From assembly GCA_030844895.1 (NCBI GenBank), contig CM061230.1, forward strand, positions 5,992,705 through 6,056,704: a stretch of DNA of 64,000 nt, in the 5' to 3' direction. How positions within the stretch are numbered: position 1 is the first letter of the stretch; each line of letters starts with the position of its first letter. The notes below the pieces were generated by a model, which was given only the letters and a program-made list of their open reading frames with translations, made no database searches and was not told where the DNA came from. Below are positions 1-11,657 of this stretch, piece after piece. The position numbers and the translations under genes are program-made. Source of the DNA: Ambrosia x helenae (taxonomy: Eukaryota > Streptophyta > Magnoliopsida > Asterales > Asteraceae).

Positions 1-172
1 ATTAACATTTATTAACTTGTAAAAATATAGGTCGATTCTTTTTCGAGATGTATGAAGTGGTTTTAATTTTGTATAATATTGTAAGAAAATAGGTGATTAG
101 TTGTTGCTGATTATTTTTTAGGGTACCACTCACTTGTATATTAGTATCAAATATATCAATCATATATTATTA

Positions 173-445
173 TCTATACTAAAGAAGAGAAGAGTGTCGG
201 CTGACACTTTCTCTCCCACCCCCTCAACTTTAAGTTATTTGCAACTTCAGTCTTCCTATTTTATATTTCAGTTAATTGCAAGTTTAGTCTCCCTACTTTT
301 CACTGTCACTCCCTCATGTTTCAGCTAATTGCAACTTCAGTCTCCCTACATTTATTTTGTTTTATTATCGGTTGCACCGGCAATGTTTGTTTCACGGTTC
401 AATCCGTCGCGCGCCGCCGCAACGCACGACGGGTAAAATTGCTAG
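173..445 (+). mobile_element. Short non-autonomous Helitron
   Basis: The element starts with TC (TCTATACTAAAG) directly after an A and ends with CTAG directly before a T, the Helitron A|TC...CTRR|T rule. Just before the 3' end there is a hairpin with arms CCGTCG and CGACGG, then a short spacer to CTAG. The interior has near-repeats of 'ttgcaacttcagtctccctac' type sequence and no coding capacity. At about 273 bp it is a typical non-autonomous derivative. Confidence 0.75.
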
Positions 446-1151
446 TTAACATATAAATCATGTAAAATGAACTATCAAAGATACATTTTGAGATTTTTTA
501 TTTGAGTTGTGAAATATAACAAAATTTATCACTGTATGCTTTGTGAATGAGTAAAAAGATATATTTTGATAAATATACTACTCTATATTATAATAATAGC
601 TAATTATCCATAGCTTAGTGGCCAAGAGTAAGGCCGTGGGGTCTTACATTAGTCACTGATGCATGGTTTCTCTCTTTGGGTAGGTATCAGGTTGACTTCC
701 GGTCATTACAACCAATTTTGTGGAAACGCTTCCGAGTGCTATATGGGACTATGGGTCTTCGCCTTAGTAAAGGAAAAGAAAACTCTACGTGAGATTCGAA
801 CTAGGGTCACTAGGAACGGTGATTGCGATTTTCAATTTACTGATGCATACCTTCCGTAAAAAGGTAGTAATAATCTTTATCATAATTATGACTAATGAGA
901 CATGATTTGATTATGTTTTCTTTATAATTATTTTCATTGTGTTTTTGTAACAATTTGAATAGTCATAGCTCTATTGTGGTGCCTATTGTTGACTTATGGG
1001 TGTGAATTTCTAACATGACACGAACCTAAAAAGAAATTTATGGGTTTGGGTTTAGCGTAAACGAATCCCGGTCAGTTTCAGATTAACTTAAGAAAGAGCG
1101 AAAAAGATACATCAAAACTTATCCAAATGAAAAATACGTCCACACTTTTAT
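446..1151. other. Intergenic DNA with a tRNA-like repeat remnant
   Basis: No gene is recognised. Around 610-640 there is 'tagcttagtggccaagagtaa', which resembles a Pol III A box, and on the minus strand near 790-810 a GTTCGAATCTC-like B box. They lie on opposite strands, so this may be a rearranged SINE-like relic. The short reading frames here have no recognisable product. Confidence 0.35.
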
Positions 1152-1556
1152 TGAAGGGTCATGGCCGGCTGAAGCCCAATTCAAATGAGGCTAGGGCTTT
1201 GGGCCCCCAAATCTATAGGGCCACCATTTTCACTGAACTGGGCTGTGTAATTATCCAGGAAGTAGAGGAACATGTAGAGAAACAAGATTTATGTCTTCTC
1301 AGTTCTCACAATCTCGCATCTGTGGCCAAGAGATAGGGAACAACAGGCGGCAACATCTACGTAAGTTCTAAAGTTTGAAATCATCTTGTAGTTATGTTTG
1401 AGTTTAAAATCATTCTTTATTTTTCTCCCACACTCATTCATTCATTCTCTGTTTGGATTTGTAGGCTTCTGAATCTTTGACTCTAAATTGGTGAGGGATT
1501 GAAGGTCTCTAACTTTCGAAATTGAAGGCCACATATTCAAAATCAAGGTACACTAA

Positions 1557-2470
1557 GGTGCTGTTTGTTTTTTGCTCAGAAGCACTTCTGACCTCTTTTG
1601 TCTGCACCACGCAGACGCGCGCAGACGTTTGGAGTCTGCAGATTGTTTGTTTTTTGAAAGACCTTTCACTCAAAAGGTCTTCCTGACCTCTTCTTGGTGC
1701 AGACTTGTTCCAAAGTCTTCTAAGGTCTTCAAAGGTCTTCTCCACCTCTCTTCTCCTCACCCACCACCACCGCCACCACCACGGTCCACCACCCACCACC
1801 ACCACGGTCCACCACCACCACCACCACCGTTCACCACCACCATGGTCCACTACCATCCACCACCACCAACCACGGTCCACCATCACCACCATGGTCCACC
1901 ACCATCCACCACCACCCACCACCACCAACCACGATCCACCATCATCACCATGGTCCACCACCACCGTTCACCACCACCATGCTCCACCACCACCATCCAC
2001 CACCACCACCGTTCACCACCACCATGGTCCACCACCACCGTCCACCACCACCGTCCACCACCATCACCACCACCACCGTCCACCACCACCACCCACCAAC
2101 ACCACCGTCCACCACCACCACCGTCCACCACCATCGTCCACCACCACCTACCACCGTCCACCACCACCACGGTCCACCACCACCTACCACCGTCCACCAC
2201 CACCACGGTCCACCACCACCACCATCCACCACTATCCACCACTATCCACCACCACCGTCGACCACCATCCACCACCACCGTCTACCACCAGACTGTTGTA
2301 AAAAATCAGTTTATTTAAATTTTAGTTTATTTCAGCAGCCTGCAGACATTAACAAACAAACAATCTTCTTCTTGCAGACTGCAAACCTTTGGTCCACCTC
2401 TTCTCCTGCAGATGTCTGCAGATGTGGTCCACAGACTGCAAACCTTTTCCTGCAGATGTGAGATAAACAC
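1557..2470 (+). mobile_element. CCACC-rich MITE, PIF/Harbinger-like (copy 1)
   Basis: It begins GGTGCTGTTTGTTTTTT and ends with an AAACAC-type inverted end, flanked by TAA on both sides (1554-1556, 2471-2473). A 3-bp TAA duplication fits PIF/Harbinger. Subterminal blocks rich in CTGCAGA and GTCTGC surround a 520-bp degenerate CCACCACC array. A second copy in opposite orientation is at 11658-12735, sharing both subterminal blocks and the array. The His/Pro-rich reading frames here are by-products of the array. Confidence 0.75.
1763..2283. repeat. Degenerate CCACCACC/CCGTCCA array
   Basis: About 520 bp of (CCACCA)n broken by CCGTCC, CATGGTCC and CACGGTCC units. It leaves several frames open on both strands (His/Pro-rich on plus, Trp/Gly/Val-rich on minus). 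It lies inside the MITE and is not a gene. Confidence 0.9.
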
Positions 2471-2927
2471 TAATTCCCTAATTGCCTGACTGTGGTTTGT
2501 GATATTTGCTACTTGTTGATCAATTTAGTTTGATAAATTTAGTTTAAGTTTACTAATTGAAATTGGTTATTAAAGCCCTATTGTTTGTTTGTACATACAT
2601 TATGATTTGGTTTGGCTCGGCTCGGCTCGACTCGTTAGACACTAAAGTATCGCAACACGAACTATATAAGAACTAAAAAATATTTTATGCTTTCGGAAAA
2701 AAGGGCCCCAAATTGACAATTTGATTTAGGCCCCTAAAGAGTTGAGCCGGCCCAGTGAAGGGTGGCTAATTATTGTCATGTTTCTAAGTTATGAAACGAA
2801 ACATGTCATCAATGGCATTGTTAAGAAGCAAATGTGGTCGAATTTAAGAAGCACAAAGACGAATAGTGTCATTAGTTGTATAGTCAAGGGCCTATTTTAC
2901 AATTATATATAGAAAAAACAAAGAAAT

Positions 2928-3007
2928 GTCAAGAATGGGATTCGAACCCATGCCCTTTCGGACCAGTACCTGAAACTGGCGCCTTAGACCAACTCGGCCA
3001 TCTTGAC
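2928..3007 (-). tRNA. tRNA-Leu (anticodon CAG)
   Basis: On the minus strand the acceptor arms GTCAAGA and TCTTGAC pair over all 7 bp. A D-arm (GGCCGAGTTGGTCTAAGGC), an anticodon arm CCAGT/ACTGG with loop TTCAGGT (anticodon CAG), a long variable arm typical of tRNA-Leu, and a T-arm with GGTTCGAATCC follow. The discriminator base is A (position 2927). No intron is visible. All features are those of a functional nuclear tRNA-Leu. Confidence 0.95.
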
Positions 3008-4639
3008 GTTGTTATTAATCGTTAATTAATAATATTTATAGAACGCTTTTTGGTTTTTATTTGTTTAATAACGCGTCTTTTTCTGTGATAAGAGATTATT
3101 TAACATGATTTTTTTTTTGTCAAACGGGGAATCTACAAGATGTTGTAACCAATAACAATAATTTATGGTTGTAGTTCACAAGTTTATTTTGGGTTTGCAA
3201 CCTAAAACTCTATTTCGGTTATTTAATTATTAGTTGGTATATCTTGTTAAATTAAATACCAAATGGGGTTATATCCTTTTGGAGGGTATAATCAAGAATC
3301 TGTATTAATTTAATTTTATTTTGTGTATTGTAAGTTGTGACATTGATACATTTATGGTTAATTAGAACTAGTCAATTGGATATTTGGATTTGTCCATTCA
3401 CTATGGTGTTATACTTATGAACTGACTATCCTCAAAGTTATATACATTAAGATTGGGACTCATGGACGCCCTATTCTCTCTTCTCACAGTCCCTCACGGA
3501 TGACATTCGTCCAAATGAATGCATCTCTCCCCCTCTCCTCCACGTCGATGTCATGTTCCTTATGCATGGAGACGAATGCTCCCATTGGAAAGGTTGTTAA
3601 TGGTGAGTAAAATCATGTTTGGTCCAAAAAACTAGATTACACCCAACATAACATATCTAAATCCAAAACCAATTATGTCAGGTTAGTTTTCCGTTCTTGA
3701 ATTTATATAAAAATATAAAAAACAATTCCAAAAACAAGTTTTAAATTTTGCTGCATTTTTTTTTTTACATTTTGAAATGAGAAAGTTTTATCTTACAAAT
3801 TTATATAGTATTAAATTACAACATATTTGTGTATGTTGGTGTTGTACCTTATGCTTAATGGGTGTTTTGTGTATTATATGTTGTATTCTTATGTTTGGTG
3901 TGTTGTATCCAACTTTTTTATTTCTTTTTTAGCATTAATTTATTTACTTTTAACCCCCCATACTTTAAAATCTTGTACAATTTAACCACTAACATTTTTT
4001 ACTTTCAACTTTGGTCTCACATACTTTTCATTTTTACAAGTTTTGGTTTTATGTTTCAGTCTAAATTTTGCGAGTTAATACGCCATAATGAGCGTGCGTG
4101 ATTCAATGTTTTCACGCCAGGTTTTTCATATTTAACGGTAGTATGAGATTGGTGATTTTTCAATAAAAATCTCATATCTTCAAAGAATGTACAACATGAT
4201 AGTTTTTACAAGTCGGTGAAGGATAAAGCGATGGATGGATGACAAAAATTTTTCGGGCATTTATAGATGTGGTTACGTTTGGGAGAATAGTAAAGTTTGA
4301 AAGGGTAGACAAGTGTATACATAACCATATTTTTAAGACCAAAACTATATTTAGGTGTTTTATCTTATTTAAAAAAAACACGACAGTAAAAAGTAACTCC
4401 TAGAAGAGTATGGAATTACGAAATCTGAAAGTTCTAGAAATCTATAGCCACGATTTTTATTCGGTTGATAGGGTTACCTTGGGGACTTGTTTCTGTTTGG
4501 GCTCTAGGTGCGTTTGTTGACGTGTTAAGATACGGTTCTTGTGGAACGCCCATATTGAAACCAACATAGACCTAGTTAAAACAATATAGTCTGACCAGAT
4601 GTTGTGAGGTGGCAGGCCTGCAATTAACACGTGTGACTA
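3008..4639. other. AT-rich intergenic DNA
   Basis: No gene is recognised. It contains T- and A-rich stretches, and pyrimidine-rich 'ttaacccccca...aactttggtctcac' text around 3950-4080 that resembles other dispersed repeats in this window. The predicted reading frames are short and low-complexity. Confidence 0.5.
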
Positions 4640-4647
4640 ATTCATCA

Positions 4648-5266
4648 TAGAGGTGAGCAAAAAAACCGGTTCGGGAACCGAAACCGGTAAAACCGACCCG
4701 AAACCGGTCAAAACCGGTTTCACGTGAAACCGGCACTAAAAAAATCTCAAACCGAACCGAACCGAAAACCGGCCTAAAACCGATGAAAAAACCGGTCAAA
4801 AGAAACCGAAACCGAACCGAAACCGATACACAAACCGGAACTGGTATCACTAAAACCGGCCGAAACCGGTAAAAAACCGAAACGAAACAGGTTTAAGAAA
4901 AATACATTTTTTGGCCATAAACACAAATAAAACATTGTTTTTTTTTGTATTAATATTCAACTTCCTTCTTTAAAAAACCCTAAAAGTTATTAAAAGTTAA
5001 ATTTTATGTAATTTATACGATTTTAAAAAGTGCGCGAAAAAACCGATTAAGAACCGAAACCGAAACAAACCGAACCGAAAACCGGTCGCCGAAACCGGTC
5101 TTACGAATCGACAAAACCGGTCCAAAACCGAACCGGTTCGGCCAGGAACCGTTACTGTAGCGAACCGGTTTGAAACCGAAACCGGTTCAACCAGAAACCG
5201 GTACTGTAACGAACCGGTTTAAAACCGAAACCGATTCGGCAAAAAAAACCGATTTGCTCACCTCTA
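4648..5266. mobile_element. hAT-type MITE filled with AACCGG repeats
   Basis: Perfect 14-bp terminal inverted repeats TAGAGGTGAGCAAA are flanked by near-identical 8-bp duplications ATTCATCA (4640-4647) and ATTCATCC (5267-5274). Nearly the whole interior is a degenerate (A)AACCGGT / AACCGAAACCG array on both sides of an AT-rich centre at about 4890-5035. It ends about 180 bp upstream of the TTC4-like start codon. Confidence 0.8.
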
Positions 5267-5445
5267 ATTCATCCTCTAAAAAAGACGAAGAAGTTGACCG
5301 TTCATAAAAAAAAATCAACAGTAGGCCATTGAGCCCATAAATTGAATAAAAACAGCCCATTAACAAATCACCATTTCTCTCCTCTCCTTCAATAATCGAT
5401 TATTGACGCCGGCGACTGTTAATCGGAAGAAAATTAAAGAAAAGA

Positions 5446-5558
5446 ATGGCGCTGTTAATGGAAAAAGGTGCAGAACCTCAAACGGAGCGTGAATTAGCAG
5501 ACCTTGATGCTATTTCTGCTCTCAAAGAGTCAGCTGCTATTGAACTCAAAGTAACTAA

Positions 5559-5614
<56 letters not shown>

Positions 5615-8600
5615 AACACTACAATATTAGTCCAATTGTAACATTTAAACACGTGTTGGTTGTCAAAGCTTATGTTTAGGTTTTTGTATACATTAATTAA
5701 GCAATATACTTCTGATTAAGTTTTTAAGTGAATAAAAAGTAGTAGTAATTATATGGATAAATGCATCAGATTTAGCTCTTATTCAGTAATTCAGCGCTTA
5801 GTTTAGTTTCATGTTATTCTGGTTTACCGAATTAATTGTCGAACTAATTGCGTGTTTTTGTTGATCGTAAAGTCGTGTTCGAGAATATGATGTTACTAAT
5901 TTGAACTGATTACTTTATCAGATCAAAGATGATGTTTAGGTTTTTGTATATTTTTTTAACTAAATCTATTTCTGCTGTGATGTGTATGTATATGAAGTGA
6001 AAAGAGTAGTGATTATAAGCTCTACTTTACTATTTGGCTTCTTGTTATGATGGTTAAACTAGTAAATTATTGATCTATTGTTTGTTTTCATTGATCTTGA
6101 AGCGGTAAGTAGGTAACTTAAGAGTTTGTGATCCCTAGAAAGTTAAATGAATTACAAACTGAAAAAAAAAATAGTAATTATAACCAGGTGCATTTGATAA
6201 TACATCAAATTTAGCTCTAGTTTACTATTTGATTCATTGTTAAGATGGTTAAACTAGTTGATTATCGAATAAATGGTTGTTTTGATATTGATCTTAAAGT
6301 TGTACCCATAGTTATCAAATGCGTTAGGCGCACTTAAGGCGCATAGGCCTCGCCTGAAGCCTAGGCGCAAGGCGCAAAAAAGGCGAGGGCCTCAGACAAA
6401 AAAAAAAAGCGAACAAAGGGAAAAAGTAAAAACATATTATGTATTAGTAAATAGTATTATTTTTCAAATAAAATAACAAAAGCTATTGTATAACATTTAA
6501 TATTATCTAATTAGTATCAAAAGTTTTAAAATATTAGTGTACAAAGGTAGTTTTTCTTAGATAAAAGTAGAAATCCGGTTGGAATCTAGTCATAATTTAG
6601 AGAACTCGGCTGGAAATTATCGGGAGTTTGGGAATCTCGCTGGAATTTGCGCCTAAAGTCCTAAACCATCACCTGGAGAATTAAAGCGCAATTTCCTCGA
6701 CTTAAAGCACAATTGCCTCGCCTCGCCTGAAAAATGGGCCTAGGCGCAAGAGGCGATGGCTTTTAACAACTATTGTACCAGAGAAGAAGACATCTATGTG
6801 ATAACTAGAAATTCAAACGAATTATCTATTCAAAGTTTTCGTTTAGGTTTTTCAGTTTTTTCATCCCTGGAAGTACTCTATTGTCATGTATATTTGTGTA
6901 TATATAGTTCAATATAGTTATTAATGTTTTATGCATAACTAAAGTGTAATTCCGATCAATTTTGAGGTAAAAAAAGTAGTAATGATTTGGCACTAAGCAT
7001 AAGGGCATGCCTGGATTATGTTTCTTATGTATATACTTTTATTGTTGATGTTCATTTTGGTGGATTTCATTTGTTTGTTTCGGAATATAGGAAGAAGGTA
7101 ATAAGTATGTCAAGATGGGGAAGAAACATTATCAACAGGCTATCAATTGTTACACACGGGCCATTAATCAGAAGGCCTTAAGTGACACTGAGACCTCGAT
7201 ACTTTTTTCTAATAGAGCACTTGTTAATTTTACTACTTGAAAATTACGGGCGTGCTCTTTCAGATTCAGAGGAAGCCATAAAGCTGTCCCCAACGAATGT
7301 TAAGGTTTTTATTTTTGTTGTTTACTCGATTTTTTGCGATTTCTTCTCAAATTCTTATTAGTATGTGATTATGTGCGTGTGTGTTTGTTGAATTCCTAGG
7401 CTTTTTATAGAGCGGCTAAAGCATCATTATCTCTCAATAAGTTGGTTGAAGCAAAGGCCTTTAGTGAAAAAGGACTCGATCAGGACCCCGATAATGAAGA
7501 ACTAAAGAAACTGAAAAAACAAATTGATTCGCAAATATCAGAACTTCAACAACGCGAGGCTCAAGTTTTGAAAGCTCTGAAAACAGCTAAGGTCTTGCAT
7601 TTTGCTTATGTTTGTAGGATTGGGATGGATTGGGAAACGGGTTTGGGTTGAATGTCAAAATAAGAACATTTTTGTCCATTTGTAAAAAAAGTTGATACAT
7701 ATATAGTTCCTTGAATATTACAAGAACAATATTATTACGACAATATATTACACCGTCGAATAAAACGACTCCAGGATGTTTTACGCATTAAACATACAAT
7801 TCGGGCGTCTTTCAAGTTTTAAGCCCTTCAGCCCGATAGCCCATTTGACCTGTCTGTGATTAAAAATAACACAGCGTATTCACAACGTGTATGGTCTGAA
7901 ATTGTTAGCTCGAATAAGAACCCTCTGGTTTTGGGTTTTTTTTTTTTCTTAAAATATGGTTTTCTAATCTGATTATGCAGGACATAGTGTCAGCAATTGA
8001 AGACCGAGGAATAAAGATTGGAAAGGCTACGTTTCAAGAATTAACTGGACTTAAAAAGCCAATATTAGATAAAGATCATATGCTTCACTGGCCTGTTCTC
8101 CTGCTTTATGCAGAGGTTATGTCTAGTGACTTCATTGAGGATTTCTGTGAGACAGATATGTTTTCAGCTCATCTTGACTTGATATCCTTTCTCACGTATA
8201 TCTTTTATCAGAAAATTACTAAAATTGTGTGTGTGTGTGTGTGGGTGGTGGGGGGGGGGGGGGGGGGGGGGATAGGAACGCTAAAATTGTTTGCTGATAG
8301 TTTTTATATTTGAACCCGTTTTGTGGGTCGATTTAGTCTATGTTTTATCACTAACGGGTGAAATTGTTAAAATCTACGGAATTAGCTAGGTAGGAAACGG
8401 ACAGAAGGTCAAAGGTCACACATTTGTAACGCAATAAACCTCAACGGTTTAAATAAGAAGTACCACTTTTGACTTGTTACCCAACATGTCCATTTTGCCA
8501 CCTCTGTAGTGAACTTGTAATTCCTTAGCTATAAAACATGTTCTCTGATAGTGCCGAACCGTTGCCATGGGATAAAGAAAATGTCTATACTCGTGATGCT

Positions 8601-9773
8601 ATTGAGTTGTACTATGAGGTAAGAAGTTGCAGCCTATGTTTTACATAGTCTGATTTATAACCCTTTTTTTATATTATAATTTTTTCAACGTTTTTGTTGA
8701 TTATTGTCCACCAGGCAGGATCAGGGGTTTGCTTGTCAAAGAAAGAAATTATTAGCAATTTATTACAGGGTACGGCTGCTTCCCATATTGAAACTTTTGG
8801 TGATGATGATACAGATGCAGTTAAATCTTCCGCTAAAGAGATCTCTTCAGTTGGTATGTATATATCTTTTACTTCTTTATGTTATTATAACATAAGGGTT
8901 AGGATCAAATACACAATAAAAGAAAAATAGGAAGTCGTAGGAAGGGTATCAAACGGACTCTGATTGAACTCATTTAAGTGGCATTGGAACCGTCTCATCA
9001 AACCCTACGATCTTCGTTTTTAGGTTTTCACTTTTTTTGAATTTTAGCTTGTAGTTTTTAAAATTTACGTTATATCATTGTGTCTTTTATGTAGTATTGT
9101 GTCTTTTTCTTATTTTCATCATTGTGTCTTTTTTCTTCAGCATTGTGTTATATTTTTCGGCATTGTGTTATATTTTGTGGCTCATTGTGTCATATTCCGT
9201 GATCTATTGTGTTTTTTTGTATCATTCTCACCCTTTTTTTGTTATACTGTGTAGAATAACTTGACCCTATAACATAAACCTAATTCTTGACGGTTTGAAA
9301 GTCTCCCAAAGTGTTTTTAATTCTTAAAACCTCGTAAAAACTGTTAAATGAGTTTCTGTTATATCTATATGTATACTATGTAGTTTTTTAGTCTTATTGA
9401 CGGGTTGGCCCAACATGAACCGACCCATTTTAACCCATCACTGGACCGGCCAGTAGTTTCACACCTCTCATCTATAATTTCTTTTCTTGTAATGCACTTT
9501 AGGAAACAATCGTTCCAAATGGGTGAAAGTGAATGAAAGAAAAACTCTTCATGCAGTTCTCAAAGAACCGAATTTCGTTATCCCTGGAATCCCAGGTTTG
9601 TAACCATAAAATTTTAACGTATTCATATTCTTTTGTATTTAAACGTTGTGTATCTTTCAACTTTATGCTGATATTATATATTTTGATTTATGGGTGCAGT
9701 GTTTTTTGTTGTTTCCAAGAGATCCGGTTTCTATAAAGACTTCAAATCCGGAAACTGGTCCCTTCCATCCTGA
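5446..9773 (+). CDS. TTC4/CNS1-like TPR co-chaperone (8 exons, one frame break)
   Basis: Family role: TTC4/Cns1 proteins bind Hsp70 and Hsp90 through an N-terminal TPR domain in cytosol and nucleus. Exons by eye: 5446-5550, 7091-7304, 7400-7591, 7981-8181, 8538-8618, 8715-8853, 9503-9595, 9700-9773. The start MALLMEKGAEPQTERELADL matches the family start and lies in a good context (aagaATGGCG). The TPR segment (EEGNKYVKMGKKHYQQAI..., RAAKASLSLNKLVEAKAF) and the C-terminal family block (ELTGLKKPILDKDHMLHWPV, EDFCETDMFSAHL, VLKEPNFVIPGIPVFFVVSK) are clear. Summed exons are 1099 bases, one too many for 366 codons. The extra base lies in the T run near 7228-7231 and causes TGA at 7238-7240 in the first TPR region. 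Intron 4 (8182-8537) is AT-AC. Otherwise the gene looks intact, about 365 aa. Confidence 0.9.
6308..6772. mobile_element. MITE in TTC4-like intron 1 (AGGCG-rich)
   Basis: The ends ATAGTTATCAAA and, reverse complemented from the right, TAGTTGTTAAAAG form imperfect inverted repeats. They are flanked by TTGTACCC (6300-6307) and TTGTACCA (6773-6780), an imperfect 8-bp duplication. Subterminal AGGCGC/GCCTCGCC blocks occur at both ends. The 8-bp duplication suggests hAT, but the family is not certain. Confidence 0.65.
8182..8537 (+). other. U12-type AT-AC intron of the TTC4-like gene
   Basis: The intron begins ATATCCTTT directly after the exon codons ...CATCTTGACTTG, which is the U12-type 5' site. 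It ends TTCCTTAGCTATAAAAC, with a branch-site-like TTCCTTAGC at 8521-8529 ten bases before the terminal AC. Using these borders gives HLDL|MFSDSAEPLPWD, in frame and matching the family. No GT-AG alternative gives the conserved join. The branch site differs from the TTCCTTRAY consensus at one base. Confidence 0.85.
8226..8271. repeat. GT microsatellite followed by a run of 22 G
   Basis: A (GT)n tract runs into GGGTGGTGG and then 22 consecutive G residues (8250-8271), all inside the AT-AC intron. Such a run is unusual in AT-rich DNA and is prone to length error. Confidence 0.9.
8896..9267. mobile_element. Mutator-like MITE in TTC4-like intron 6
   Basis: A perfect 10-bp duplication TATAACATAA (8886-8895 and 9268-9277) flanks inverted ends GGGTTAGGATCAAATACAC and, reverse complemented, GGGTCAAGTTATTCTACAC. 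A 9-11-bp duplication is usual for Mutator-like elements. Inside are about eight CATTGTGT(C/T) units between about 9074 and 9215. No transposase is present. Confidence 0.7.
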
Positions 9774-11654
9774 ACCAAACTACATCTAATCAACGGTGTT
9801 ATGCGATATCTGGTAAACTTATTTTTTCTGTAATGTGTGTACATTAATATTTTGATTAGATAACCAAGTCAAGATAGAGGGCTTATTTAGTATGCAAATT
9901 CATGTAATGTTTCCTTGTGAAAGTAGTTTTGATCAATGACAATGATTCATCAAACCATACATTAGATGAAGAGATTGGCGATTTTGACTCTTGGTTAACG
10001 GTAGTTTTGCCACCTTTATAACATGAGATTCAAATCTTAGATCAGTTAAACTATGAGATGCATATGTTCAACTTGTAGCCAATGTTTTGAAACCAGACCA
10101 GAGGCCGAATCAGCCACCGGGCATAAAATTTGTTCAACCTGCAAAGGGAGGAGGCATGCCTTGGTGGTTTTCGACCAATTTTGATCGGATCGCTTAAAAG
10201 TTAAAACTGCTGGTTTATTAGAATATATAGCAGAACCAGCGGCACCAGTTGATTTTGGTATAAAGCGGGCGGACTTAGCGGTTATCACAACATTGCTTGT
10301 AACCTGCCCAATTTAATAGTTGTGGTGTCGATGAAAATCACAGGATTTTGATGTTTTAACCTATGCTTTGAACAGGGTTCATTACATCATAACATAGGAA
10401 ATTTTCACGGTTTGTGGTAAGAGCCCATGTAAAAATATATTTGAAAGGTTAAAATTATAATTTGATTTTTCTTCAGGGAATAGTTATAGAAAAATTGTTT
10501 TAACCTTTATTTTATTTCTTTTTTTTTTATTTCTAATGGATCAAGCGCGTACAATAAATGTTTGAAAACCGCCAAGTTTTACAAGTGGGTGGCGGGAAAA
10601 CAGGCGACAAACTTCGCCGCTCCCCTTTTGAATATTAAAATATACTCTATTAAAAATAAAACTTGGGTCCTTGGTCGCTAAAGAGTTACTCTGAACTACA
10701 TTTTGCATCCGATCTAAAAACTGGATTGTAATTTCACTGTCTAGTGCCAATTAAAATGTTATTTAAATAAATAAATTAGAAAAGGTTAATGGTTGTGATT
10801 GGTTGAAAAGTTAGGCCCATACAATTTCTTCCCCATGCCTCCCCCTCCTTTCACCTCTTTTTAGTGGGTTTAACACCGACTCACCTTCATCCTGACGGGG
10901 GCATGATCCAGTAACACATGGCCTAACATGAAATTCCAAATAATGGGAAATAGAAGAAGGGTAAATAACAACAAATTTGTAGATCAATGGACGATGATCT
11001 TAAATTTTGGAAGCCCTTATAACACTCCAAATACTTTTTTTGTAAGGCTAGCTTAGTTGGTACACCGACCAACTACAAACTCACACTACTCATGTTTGAT
11101 CCGCACAAGGCACAAATGCAAGGCATCGAAACACCACAAACCACACAACTACGTGCCATTTGGTTCTGTTAGCCAGGATTCGAAAGCGTGACCACCCGGT
11201 CAGGAACCCCACAAAAGTGGGTAACTCAGCCCATTGATTCGAGGATCATTGGCGATCTCAAATTTTGGAGGCCTATAAAACACTCCAAATACTTTTTTTT
11301 AACGCTAACTCAACGCTCCAAATACAAAGATTGAAGAATTGAAGCTAAATATCATGATCACTCAACAACTCATGACCATGACTAATATTTCAAATATTTT
11401 AAGAGCTCTAGGGGTATAAAGCAAAGGTGGTTTTTTCTAAACGCCAAAATTGTAGTGTTTCCAAGTAATTACATATTTCAATTATGTAACTCACATAATA
11501 CATGTAACTTATATTATATCTATAAATTTCACAAACATAAACACATTTGTATCTTTTTATAAAAGTTTTCAAGTAAACCATAAATTATCATTACCAATTA
11601 AAGAGCATTCCCATTGAAATCTCTATCTCCATCTTAAAAAAAAAATCCCTTCTC
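9774..11654. other. Intergenic DNA with a flanking duplication
   Basis: The 3' UTR of the TTC4-like gene should lie in the first few hundred bases. A roughly 50-bp sequence containing 'acactccaaatactttttt' occurs at 10988-11040 and again at 11255-11305, bracketing about 215 bp that includes a B-box-like GGATTCGAAAGC. No gene is recognised in the rest. Confidence 0.45.
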
Positions 11655-11657
11655 CAA

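Larger units (their letters stand above)
1160..2755. mobile_element. hAT-type element, split by a younger MITE
   Basis: The ends are CATGGCCGGCT and, as reverse complement of the right end, CTGGGCCGGCT. They are flanked by a perfect 8-bp duplication TGAAGGGT (1152-1159 and 2756-2763), the hAT signature. Inside sits the CCACC-rich MITE at 1557-2470, so the hAT element is the older insertion. No transposase is seen, so it is non-autonomous. Similar GGCCGGC ends recur at 22423-23034 and 57984-58721. Confidence 0.8.

Noticed and set aside
659..859. 66-codon reading frame
   Set aside because: Lies in a repeat-like stretch with Pol III box-like motifs; no domain seen.
1509..2461. Several overlapping His/Pro-rich and Trp/Gly-rich reading frames
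   Set aside because: They come from the CCACC array of a MITE, occur on both strands, and have no domain or splice context.
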